Below, piece by piece: positions 8,961-16,620 of a DNA stretch of 64,000 bases. Positions within the stretch are counted from its first letter, which is position 1. Each line of letters begins with the position of its first letter. The DNA comes from CAWAMD01 sp963783045 (lineage in GTDB: Bacteria > Actinomycetota > Nitriliruptoria > Nitriliruptorales > Nitriliruptoraceae). A program made the translations under genes and the position numbers. Under the pieces are notes generated by a model. That model ran no database searches. It had not been told where the DNA came from and worked only from the letters and a program-made list of their open reading frames with translations. The stretch spans positions 248,001 to 312,000 of the forward strand of contig CAWAMD010000009.1 in the NCBI GenBank assembly GCA_963783045.1, read 5' to 3'.

Positions 8961-9440
8961 ATGTCCCACCACATCGAGCACTACCAGTTCATCGACCGTC
9001 CATGGAACGCCCTGCGGGAGGTCGTCTCCCGGGACGCGACGCGCCTGCTCGCCCGGGCCAACGACCGCACCGTGTGGCACGTCGACCAGCTCACCCGTCG
9101 TCTGAGCTCCGAGGTCGGCGGCGTCGAGGTGGGCAAGGAGGCGCTCATCAACGTCGGCGACGCCGAGCGCGTCGACGACCGGCACGTGCGGATTCCCCTG
9201 CACTGGGAAGCCGCCTCGCAGGCGGCCCTGTTCCCGACCATGGACGCGACCCTCGAGCTGATCGGGTCGTCGAGCTTCCTGCCGGAGCGGACGAAGGTCC
9301 TGTTCACCGGCGAGTACGAGCCGCCGCTCGGCGCGGTCGGCGACGCAGTCGACGACGCAGCGCTGCACCGCGTCGCGGAGGACGCCGTCGCCCGGTTCGT
9401 CGCCGAGATCGCCGCGGACATCGAGGAGTCGGCGGGCTGA
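8961..9440 (+). CDS. SRPBCC-like protein
   Basis: A 159-residue cytosolic protein. The order of a polar start, a strand-rich middle (RIPLHWEAASQAALFPTM) and a closing segment with YEPPLG and a long C-terminal helix (ALHRVAEDAVARF) resembles actinobacterial SRPBCC/START-like ligand-binding proteins. No catalytic residues are evident. It follows the kinase/ATPase fusion by 24 bp, so it may be co-transcribed. Family assignment is tentative. Confidence 0.65.
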   Translation: MSHHIEHYQFIDRPWNALREVVSRDATRLLARANDRTVWHVDQLTRRLSSEVGGVEVGKEALINVGDAERVDDRHVRIPLHWEAASQAALFPTMDATLELIGSSSFLPERTKVLFTGEYEPPLGAVGDAVDDAALHRVAEDAVARFVAEIAADIEESAG

Positions 9441-9693
9441 GGGAGGTCGCTCGAGCGGCGGGTGGGCTCGTGGCATGACTAGTGCGCCGCGGCTGATCCC
9501 GATGTCGGGAGGCGCCCCGAAGCGTCCGCCCGGGGCGACGAATCGGATGCAACGGCGCGAGTCGGACCCCGTGACGGGCCGTGAATGACCACGCGAAAGA
9601 TGGCTGTGATGGACGCTGTTCGCCTGGTCGTGGACGACCGGCCGTGGCTGCCGACGCCTTGAGGGCCACCGCAGCCTTCCGGGAGGGAACCTG

Positions 9694-10080
9694 ATGAAGC
9701 GTCTTGCTTTCGCCGTCGTCACCGCCGTCACCCTGTTCGGGGTGGTCTTCGGTCTCGCGGCCAGTCTGGGTGTCACCGCCAACGACATGGGCGCCGGCAG
9801 CTCGACGGTCAGCGCCTGCGATCCGAACATCACCGTCTCCTTCGGTCTGGTCACCGGCAGCGTCACGGACATCGGAGCGGTGACGGTCGGCGACATCGAC
9901 CCGGCCTGCTCCGGCCAGACCGTGCTGGTGCAGCTGCTCGACGGGACGGGCGCCGTCCTCGCCAACGAGACGGCCACGATCGCCACGCTGACCGCCGTCG
10001 GCAGCCAGGCGGTGCCACTGACGACCCCCGTCGCGGCCGCCGCGGTCACGAGCACGGACGTGACCATCTACCAGTCGTGA
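9694..10080 (+). CDS. Secreted TasA/camelysin-like protein, likely SipW-type substrate
   Basis: A 128-residue exported protein with the signal segment LAFAVVTAVTLFGVVFGLAA, then VTANDMGAGSS and a short beta-rich domain with one Cys pair (SACDP, PACSG). Such proteins are found beside ER-type signal peptidases that process them. Here its stop overlaps the GTG start of such a peptidase by 4 bp. GGGAGG precedes the ATG. I infer a secreted or fibre-forming surface protein; whether it polymerises cannot be seen. Confidence 0.75.
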   Translation: MKRLAFAVVTAVTLFGVVFGLAASLGVTANDMGAGSSTVSACDPNITVSFGLVTGSVTDIGAVTVGDIDPACSGQTVLVQLLDGTGAVLANETATIATLTAVGSQAVPLTTPVAAAAVTSTDVTIYQS

Positions 10081-10778
10081 TCTCGGCGCGGTGGCGGTTC
10101 GCGGGCACGGTCGCGATCGTCGCCGCGTTCGTCGGCGCCTGGTACCTGACGCTCGCGCCGGCGAGCATCGGCGGCCCGCTCACGCCGGTGCTCGTCCGCG
10201 GGGTCAGCATGGAGCCGACGTACCACGCCGGCGATCTCGTGTTGTGCTTCCGTCGTGGCGCGCCGGCGCCCGGCGAGATCGTCGCCTTCCGGGTGCCGAC
10301 GGGGCAGCTCGTCATCCACCGGGTCGTGTCGCTCGACGGCGACCGGGTGCGCACCCGCGGAGACAACGTCGCGCACGAGGACCCGTGGCCGACCACCACG
10401 GCGGACGTCGCCGGACGCGCCCGGCTGCGGATCCCCGGCGTCGGCCAGCTGATGGCGCGGCTGCGTCAGCCGGTCGCCCTGGCGGCGATGTCCGGGCTGC
10501 TCGGCTTCTGGCTCGTCCTGGGCGCCCCCGAGGAGTGGTTCGCGGCGGAGCGGCCACGGACGCGTGGTCTGCGCCGCGCTCGACCGGGGGTGTCGCGTGT
10601 CCTGCTGGTCGCCGGGTTGGCGCTGGCGCTGGGCGTCCGGCCCTCCGGTGGGCTCGCCGCTTCGCTGACGGTCGCTGCCGGACAGATCGGGGCGTGGCGC
10701 GTGCCCGCCGCCACCACGCCGACCTACCCGATCACCCCCGCGCCCGGGTGCAACCCCAGGCGTCCCCGGTGCCCGTGA
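10077..10778 (+). CDS. ER/SipW-type signal peptidase I
   Basis: A 233-residue membrane protease. After an N-terminal helix comes the catalytic box RGVSMEPTYHAGD (Ser), then VIHRVVSLDGDRV with the His that replaces Lys in ER/archaeal/SipW-type enzymes, then RGDN. Two further hydrophobic stretches follow, one within LLGFWLVLGA and one near LLVAGLALALG. The C-terminal piece after the last helix resembles the start of a SipW-type cargo and is unusual. Coupled by GTGA overlap to the upstream secreted protein, its likely substrate. Confidence 0.85.
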   Translation: MISARWRFAGTVAIVAAFVGAWYLTLAPASIGGPLTPVLVRGVSMEPTYHAGDLVLCFRRGAPAPGEIVAFRVPTGQLVIHRVVSLDGDRVRTRGDNVAHEDPWPTTTADVAGRARLRIPGVGQLMARLRQPVALAAMSGLLGFWLVLGAPEEWFAAERPRTRGLRRARPGVSRVLLVAGLALALGVRPSGGLAASLTVAAGQIGAWRVPAATTPTYPITPAPGCNPRRPRCP

Positions 10779-10798
10779 CCGGCGCTCGCGGCGCCGGA

Positions 10799-11543
10799 TC
10801 AGCCAGTCGTGGTGGCGGGTGACGCGTCGGCGTGGCTGCCGGCGACGCCGGAGCCGTGGTCGCGGGGGTCGCTGCGCCGCCCGGCGACGCCGTGCCGCCC
10901 GGCGACAGCGGTCGCAGGCGTCCCCGCCACCATCGCGGATCGGCTGGTCGCGCAGCGAGGCCATCATCCCGGTCAGCACCTGCTGGCGCTGCTCGAACTC
11001 GGCCGCGGACCCGAACGTGGCGGCGACGAGCACGCCGCAGCCCTCCAGGTTGACCACGAAGCGAAGGACCCTCGCGCCCTCCGGCACCGCCGAGCGCTGG
11101 GTCGCCCGGCCCTGGATCTCGAGCGCCGCCTGACCCGCGATGGCCACGGGGCGCGTGGTGGCGTCGGTGAGCTCGCTCGACGCCTCGCGGACGGCCTTGT
11201 CGAAGAGGAGCCCCGGGTACGGCGTCAGGGTGATGGCGTGCAGAGCCGGTTCCGGTGATGGGGCGGCGCCTGCGGTGGTCGGGCGTGCCGAGCCGCTGCC
11301 TGTGGCGGTGTCGCCGGTGTCCGACGGATCGAACGCGCTGCACGGGATGTCGGTGGTCGTGACGACCTGCCAGTCCGACGGGTAGTCGACGCCCACGACC
11401 TCGTTCTCGCATCGCTGCGCCGAGGTGAACGGAGTCCCGGGCACGTCGTCGAGCCCGACGAGCGTGGTCGCGTCGGGGGGCGTCGTTGCGCTGCAGGCGG
11501 CACCGAGGAGTGCGAGGGCGAGCAGCGTCGCGAGTCGGCGCAA
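10799..11543 (-). CDS. Lipoprotein of unknown function, frame change near the 3' end
   Basis: A predicted lipoprotein: LATLLALALLGAAC ends in the lipobox Cys. The mature domain has paired Cys and a segment ending VLTGMMASLRDQP. Past about 10940 the frame becomes Arg-rich and would run antisense through the whole signal peptidase gene to 10068, which is implausible. One base shift at the CCCC run 10922-10925 gives a Pro/Ala/Thr/Gly tail ending at 10799, just after the convergent gene. I therefore end it there and suspect an indel. TTG 11543, with GGAGA upstream, gives a clean signal peptide; ATG 11585 is the alternative. Confidence 0.6.
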
Positions 11544-11673
11544 TCGGTCTCCATTGAGCGTGGCGTCGGCGTCACAGACTGTCATCCCGTCCGCGGACAG
11601 GAAAGCAGCCTGCCCCCGCCGAAAGGGGCGTGGCTTTTCCCCGGACGCCAGGGTGCGCCCGCGCCGCGTCCGC

Positions 11674-13716
11674 TTACGCGCCCGTGGTGCCCTCGTCGAG
11701 GATGCCGGCGCCACGCTCGACGAGCACGCCGAGCGTCCGCACCAGGAACGAGGCCATGGCGTCGCGGCGCATCTCACCGGCCGGGTCGAACTCGCCCTCG
11801 GTGCGGCCCGCGGTGATGCCCGCGCCGGCGAGGCGGTCGATGTCGGGCTCGTGGGAGCTGCCGTCGTCGTCGACGAACCAGTCGGTTCCGGCGCCGGACA
11901 GCGGAGCGCCGAGCCGGTACTCGAGGGCCCGGACGAGGAACGACGCCATCTGCGCCCGGTTGACGGGCGTCCCCGGCGCGACGTGGTCCTCGCTGACGCC
12001 CTGGATGATCCCGACGGACGCGAGCTGGTTGATGGCGAGCTCGTGGACGGAGCCGTCGTCGTCGACGAACCTGTCCTGGGGAGCCGCGGGAAGCTCGCCG
12101 CCGGACGCCTCGATGAGCCGTGCGAGCATCGTGGCCATGGCCGCGCGGGTGACCGTCCCGGCTGGCGCGAAGGAGGTGCCGTCGATCCCGTTCACGATGC
12201 CGAAGGCGGCGGCACAGTCAACGTCGTCACGGTGGATCGAGGTGGCCGTGTCCTCGAACGATCCGTCCGTGCCTGCGGGGCAGAGCCCGCTCACGTCGAG
12301 GGGCTTGAGGTGCCCGAGCTTCCGGCCCTTGCTGCGGTCGGGGCCCGGCGACGGAGAGGCTGAGGCCGTCGGATCGTCGGGGGAGGTGCCGCTGTCGGGC
12401 GAGGTCGTGGCCTCGGGCGAGACCGTGGGCTCCGGCGAGGTCGTGGGCTCGGGCGAGGTCGTGGGCTCGGTCGTGACCCCGGGATCCGGTGTCGGCTCGG
12501 GGGCCGGAGCGGCGTCGGGGGTGGCTTCCCCGATGAAGCGCTGGTAGTCGGCCAGCGTGGCCTTCGTGCCACCCGCGAAGAGGTCCGACTCGGTCATCCA
12601 GAGCAGACCGGCCATCCCGAGCTCACGCACCCGGTCGAAGCAGGTCTGCATGGCGGTCAGGTCGCCGCCCCCGGTGTTCTCGCCGATGACGGGCATGCCG
12701 AGCGGCTTCGCGATGCGGGTGATGTAGTGCGCGGGGCTCTCGTAGATCGGGTCGTCCGCCGTGTGGTAGGGGGCGTCGAGCCAGGTGGCGGACACGATGA
12801 CGCCGCCGATCGCCGCGAGCGCCGGGAACTGGCGGGCCCAGTCCAGCCCCTGCTGCATCGTCTGGCGCTTCTCCGCGCGGGACGTCCCGTCGAGTCCGGC
12901 GTCGGCCGTCTCGGCCACCTCGCCGGGCCGGATACCCCACGAGCCGAGCTGCACGGTGATCTTCGAGGACGGGAACGCCGCCCGGTAGCCCTTCACGAGC
13001 CACGTGCCGTAGTCCGCGAGCGACCCGAGGTAGAAGTCGAGGAACGCCGCCGCACGGGCGCCGCCGGCATCACCGGGGCGGAAGTCGGGGACCGGCGAGG
13101 CCGCCAGCGCGTTCGCGTCGAAGGCCCAGTACGAGTTGCTGTGTCCGTTGAAGAACGGTTCGGGGTAGCGCAGCTCCGAGTAGATCAGCCCGCTCGCACG
13201 CACGCCGTAGAAGTCGAGGCCGGCGAGGTCGCGCCCGAGGCGGCTGATGTAGGCCGCCTGAGCCGCGCGCACGTTCTGGTTGAAGACGGCGTTGGGGACG
13301 TTGGCGCCCATGCCGCCTTCGAAGACGTCGCCGTACTGGTTCACGAACCGCGTCGCGCCGCCCACGTCGAAGACCCAGTCGGGCGCGTACTGCAGGCCCG
13401 GGTCGAGGATGACGCGGTAGCCGGCCTGGTGCAGCGCCTGGTACCGGCTGCGCACCTCGTCGAGGTAGGTGGACGAGAACGTCCCCTGGCTCGGCTCGTA
13501 GAGGTCCCATCCGATCTCGAGGGAGGCGACGCTCACCCCCGCCGCCGTCACCGCGTCAGCACGGCTCGCGTCGGGCTGCAGGACGCCGAACCACGGCACG
13601 GTCGTCGGCTCTGCGGCGGCTGCGCGGGACATCGGAACGGCAAGACCGATCATGCTGAGCACCGCCAGCAGCGTAAGCCAGCGGGCGCGTCCGGGCATGC
13701 GAAGGAGAACCCCCAC
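11674..13716 (-). CDS. Secreted glycoside-hydrolase-like protein with three SLH domains
   Basis: A 680-residue exported protein. Residues 1-36 form a signal peptide. Residues 40 to about 390 resemble a beta-galactosidase/GH42-like barrel (GWDLYEPSQG, a YGDVFEGG segment, IYSELRYPEP, and LWMTESDLF near the end). A Pro/Thr/Ser/Glu linker with repeats of SPEPTT follows, then three surface-layer-homology repeats with RAAMATMLARLIE, RAQMASFLVRALE and RRDAMASFLVRTLG. I infer a wall-anchored polysaccharide-acting enzyme. Exact catalytic Glu pair is not certain. GTG 13716 is preceded by GAGGGG; ATG 13698 is an alternative start. Confidence 0.82.
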   Translation of the reverse strand: MGVLLRMPGRARWLTLLAVLSMIGLAVPMSRAAAAEPTTVPWFGVLQPDASRADAVTAAGVSVASLEIGWDLYEPSQGTFSSTYLDEVRSRYQALHQAGYRVILDPGLQYAPDWVFDVGGATRFVNQYGDVFEGGMGANVPNAVFNQNVRAAQAAYISRLGRDLAGLDFYGVRASGLIYSELRYPEPFFNGHSNSYWAFDANALAASPVPDFRPGDAGGARAAAFLDFYLGSLADYGTWLVKGYRAAFPSSKITVQLGSWGIRPGEVAETADAGLDGTSRAEKRQTMQQGLDWARQFPALAAIGGVIVSATWLDAPYHTADDPIYESPAHYITRIAKPLGMPVIGENTGGGDLTAMQTCFDRVRELGMAGLLWMTESDLFAGGTKATLADYQRFIGEATPDAAPAPEPTPDPGVTTEPTTSPEPTTSPEPTVSPEATTSPDSGTSPDDPTASASPSPGPDRSKGRKLGHLKPLDVSGLCPAGTDGSFEDTATSIHRDDVDCAAAFGIVNGIDGTSFAPAGTVTRAAMATMLARLIEASGGELPAAPQDRFVDDDGSVHELAINQLASVGIIQGVSEDHVAPGTPVNRAQMASFLVRALEYRLGAPLSGAGTDWFVDDDGSSHEPDIDRLAGAGITAGRTEGEFDPAGEMRRDAMASFLVRTLGVLVERGAGILDEGTTGA

Positions 13717-13838
13717 GATGAAGCCCCTCGTGTCAGGCGGTCCGCCGCCGCACTCGTGAGCTGGATGCGCGGGCGACAGGCGGTGCGTTCGGGCGTGTCA
13801 CTGGAGGCTTCGACCGAACGGCCACGGTCCTTTAACCC

Positions 13839-13860
13839 AGAGTGCTTAAGCGTGCACTCT
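13839..13860. promoter_or_regulatory. Inverted repeat between divergent envelope genes
   Basis: Seven-bp perfect arms AGAGTGC/GCACTCT around TTAAGCGT, in a locally A/T-richer stretch of the 241-bp gap between the SLH protein gene (start 13716, minus) and the glycosyltransferase gene (start 13958, plus). Position suits an operator acting on either gene. Confidence 0.4.
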
Positions 13861-13957
13861 CCGTATTTCAGTGTCACGGGGTGCCGGACTGTCCGTGACG
13901 ACGGCACCACTGCGCGCTTGGCACGCGGTACGGTCGCGACACGACCCTGGGGGATCT

Positions 13958-15097
13958 GTGGAACGGACGGACGGTGGCCGCCGGATACTGCTGCTGAGCA
14001 GTCACCCGCTCGACGGGCCCGATGGCGCCGACCGTCGGATCGCACTCTCGGTGGCGCGTCACGTGCCCGGCCACTTCACGTGGTTCGGCAGGTTGGGGGG
14101 CCGGGTTGAACCGGGCCTCGAGGAGCACCGCCGCGTCGCGGTGCTCTCACCGTCAGGCCAGCCCGGCACGCTCGAGCGTCTGCAGATCGCCGGACGCGCC
14201 GCGCTGCTCGAGCCGGGCGTCGACCTGGTGCATGCGATCTTCAGCGTCGGGCGGTACTTCGCCACCTACGCCAATGCCCGGCACGCGCTGCCGGCCGCGC
14301 GGCGCCGCCCCGTCCTGCACACCGTGCCGGGGGTGGTCGACCCGACCTACGTGGAGCGTGGCCAGCCCCTCGGCACGACCGTCGTCTTCTCGCGCACCGC
14401 GGCCCGGGACCTGCAGGCCGCCGGCTGGGAGGACGTGCGCGTGGTGCCGCCCGGCATCGACCTCGACCGGTGGACGCCCTGGCCGCGGGGCGCCGAGGAC
14501 GACCGGCCGGTGGTGCTCTTCTCGGGTCACGCCGATGCGGGCGCCGGACTCGAGGACGCCATCGACGCGGCCGCCGAGGTGCAGCGCCGCGGGCAGCCGA
14601 TCGAGCTGGTCCTGGCCCTGCGCCCCCGGCCCGGGTCGAGCGTCCATCTGACGGCCCGCCGGGTGCTCGCGGCAACGCGGGCCCGTGGGCTCGACCGGGT
14701 CCGCATCCACGGGGTCGTCGACGACGTCGCCGGGCTGGTACGGCGTGCCGACGTGGTGCTGCTGCTCTCGCGCCGGCTGGCGGGCAAGGCCACGGTGCCG
14801 CTCACCCTCCTGCAGGCCATGGCGTCACGCCGGCCGGTCCTCACCGCCGACATCGCGGAGCTGCGCGAGCTCGGGGACGGGGTCCTGCGAGTCCCGCCAG
14901 GAGACGCGCGGGCGGCCGCGACGGCACTCATCGCCCTGCTGACCGACGATGCGGCGTGGGAGAAGCAGGCGCGGCGTGGCGAGGAGCTCGTCGAGAAGGA
15001 GTACGGGCTCGACCGGATGCTCGAGCGCTACTCGACGCTCTACGACGAGCTGCTGCGCGACGCGGTCGCCACGGGCGCGACGGGTGGGAGCTCGTAG
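13958..15097 (+). CDS. Glycosyltransferase family 4-like protein
   Basis: A 379-residue GT-B-fold transferase. The acceptor-side domain ends near VRVVPPGIDLDRW, a typical inter-domain segment. The C-terminal domain has VVLFSGHADAG and PLTLLQAMASRRPVLTADI, matching the donor-binding GT4 region. It probably adds a sugar from a nucleotide or lipid donor to a surface glycan. GTG 13958 follows GGGGGA at 5-nt spacing; longer in-frame starts lack this. It converges with the ArnT-like gene, overlapping at the 3' ends. Confidence 0.82.
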   Translation: MERTDGGRRILLLSSHPLDGPDGADRRIALSVARHVPGHFTWFGRLGGRVEPGLEEHRRVAVLSPSGQPGTLERLQIAGRAALLEPGVDLVHAIFSVGRYFATYANARHALPAARRRPVLHTVPGVVDPTYVERGQPLGTTVVFSRTAARDLQAAGWEDVRVVPPGIDLDRWTPWPRGAEDDRPVVLFSGHADAGAGLEDAIDAAAEVQRRGQPIELVLALRPRPGSSVHLTARRVLAATRARGLDRVRIHGVVDDVAGLVRRADVVLLLSRRLAGKATVPLTLLQAMASRRPVLTADIAELRELGDGVLRVPPGDARAAATALIALLTDDAAWEKQARRGEELVEKEYGLDRMLERYSTLYDELLRDAVATGATGGSS

Positions 15098-16620
15098 AGC
15101 CGTAGCGCCCCGACGCTGCGTCCGCGGTCCTCGAAGACGATCGTGGCGTTCTCGTCGAGCCAGGAACGCAACCGCGGTGACGCGTCGTTCGTGGCGGTTG
15201 CGATCAACAGGTACCCGACCCGCCGCCGCTCGACGTCGGCGAGGTCACGGACCGGGATGGGGTGCTGCTCGTCGAGCAGGAACGTCGCGAGGCTCGAGGT
15301 GGTGCCCACCCGAGCGCCGACCGGGACGGCCTGGGACAGGTAGCCCCGCAGCTGGCGGTAGCTCATGTCGGGCGTCGTGTGGACCCGCACCCAGGCGGAG
15401 AAACTGAAGGCGACGAAGGCCACGAGGCCGACCGCCGCGAGCGGGCGCGCCCAGCGGCCGAGGTCCCAGCGCTCCTGCACCACCTGCGTGGCCATCAGCA
15501 CGACGAGCAGCCCGGAAGGGACGACGAGGAAGTAGAAGACCTGCTCCTCGAGGGTCCCGCGAGCGACCGTGTAGAGGGCCATGAGGTAGGTGCTCGCCGA
15601 CCAGACGGCGACCCAGCGCTGGGCCCGATCACCCCGCCACAGCAGATACAGCGTGGCCGGCACGCCGATCGCGATCAGCACGTAGGTCATGCCGAAGATG
15701 TCGAGCCGCGCGACGATGCGGCCCAGGAACGATCCGCCGCCAGGTGCGTTGAAGCCGGTCAGCTGCACCTCACCGAGGAACCGCTGCAGCCCCGTGAGCT
15801 TCGCGTCCGTGAACAGCTGCCAGCGCCCGGTGGCGACCACCCACAGCGGGTAGGGGGCGTACACCACGGCCGCCGTGGCGAGCGTCACGAGTGACGTGCG
15901 CCACCGCACGAGGCCGAGGAACGGCGCGACGAGGAGCGGGACCACGAACAGGATCCCCGTCGGTTCCTTCGTCAACAGGGCCACGCCGAACAGCACGCCC
16001 GCGGCCACGGCTCGACGCACGGTCAGCTCGCCGCGCCTGCGCAGGCTGCCGACGACGACGAGCTCTGCCCCGAGCAGCGCGGCCATGGCCGCCGTCTCGA
16101 TGAGGACCCGGCTGTTGATCCGGATGATGAACGGGTCGAGCGCGAAGAGCATCGCGGAGAAGGCCGCGACCCGTCGGCCCGCCATCCGCTCGACGAGGCG
16201 CCACAGGAGCACCAGGGTCACGCCGGCCAGCACCACGTTGACCGGACGGGTGAGCATCACCGTGTGGACGATGTCACCGGCCGGGCGCAGCACGCCGAGG
16301 TAGCCGGCGAGCAGGACGAAGAAGCCGGGGGGGTGGAGGAAGAACGGGCTGCCGTACAGCAGGAGGTCGTGCTGGGACAGGATGCTCTGGCCGAGCCGCG
16401 TGTAGGTGATCTCGTCGACGAAGATGCCGTAGGACGAGAACAGGTGGAACCCGCGCAGCGCGATGGCGACCGCGGCGAGCGAGGCGGGCAGCCACCAGGT
16501 CCGTGCGAACGCGCCGAGCCGCTCCCGGACGGTCGGGCGGGGCAGCGGCAGCGCGATCGCGTCGTCCGGTGGGGCCTCGCGCCGGGGGTGCCGGCGCGAC
16601 GGCCGTCGCGGTGGTCCCGG
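15040..16620 (-). CDS. ArnT/PMT-like membrane glycosyltransferase, probably the C-terminal part of the upstream gene
   Basis: A polytopic GT-C-type transferase of roughly 500 residues. The first luminal loop has FVDEITYTRLGQS (Asp-Glu catalytic pair) and FFLHPPGFFVLL; about ten membrane helices follow, with a soluble C-terminal domain. It would move a sugar from a polyprenyl-phosphate donor outside the membrane. The reading frame opens after a TGA at 16621-16623 with no ATG, GTG or TTG before the GTG at 16293, which lies downstream of the catalytic loop. Hence coding must come from the overlapping upstream frame through a one-base shift around 16575-16600. Either a flippase-GT4-GT39 fusion is interrupted, or there is a sequencing indel. 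Confidence 0.7.
   Translation of the reverse strand, partial: PGPPRRPSRRHPRREAPPDDAIALPLPRPTVRERLGAFARTWWLPASLAAVAIALRGFHLFSSYGIFVDEITYTRLGQSILSQHDLLLYGSPFFLHPPGFFVLLAGYLGVLRPAGDIVHTVMLTRPVNVVLAGVTLVLLWRLVERMAGRRVAAFSAMLFALDPFIIRINSRVLIETAAMAALLGAELVVVGSLRRRGELTVRRAVAAGVLFGVALLTKEPTGILFVVPLLVAPFLGLVRWRTSLVTLATAAVVYAPYPLWVVATGRWQLFTDAKLTGLQRFLGEVQLTGFNAPGGGSFLGRIVARLDIFGMTYVLIAIGVPATLYLLWRGDRAQRWVAVWSASTYLMALYTVARGTLEEQVFYFLVVPSGLLVVLMATQVVQERWDLGRWARPLAAVGLVAFVAFSFSAWVRVHTTPDMSYRQLRGYLSQAVPVGARVGTTSSLATFLLDEQHPIPVRDLADVERRRVGYLLIATATNDASPRLRSWLDENATIVFEDRGRSVGALRLYELPPVAPVATASRSSSS

Noticed and set aside
7346..9478. Kinase gene read through to 9478 in its first frame
   Set aside because: After 8320 this frame is Arg/Ala/Gly-rich and runs across the Walker A region and the SRPBCC-like gene in the wrong frame.
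10068..10798. Extension of the lipoprotein gene antisense to the signal peptidase
   Set aside because: The extension is Arg-rich, covers a fully conserved gene on the other strand, and a one-base shift gives a stop just past the convergent gene.
13871..13957. Longer N-terminus for the glycosyltransferase
   Set aside because: The extra 29 residues contain no family sequence, whereas GTG 13958 has a good ribosome-binding site and starts just before the conserved fold.
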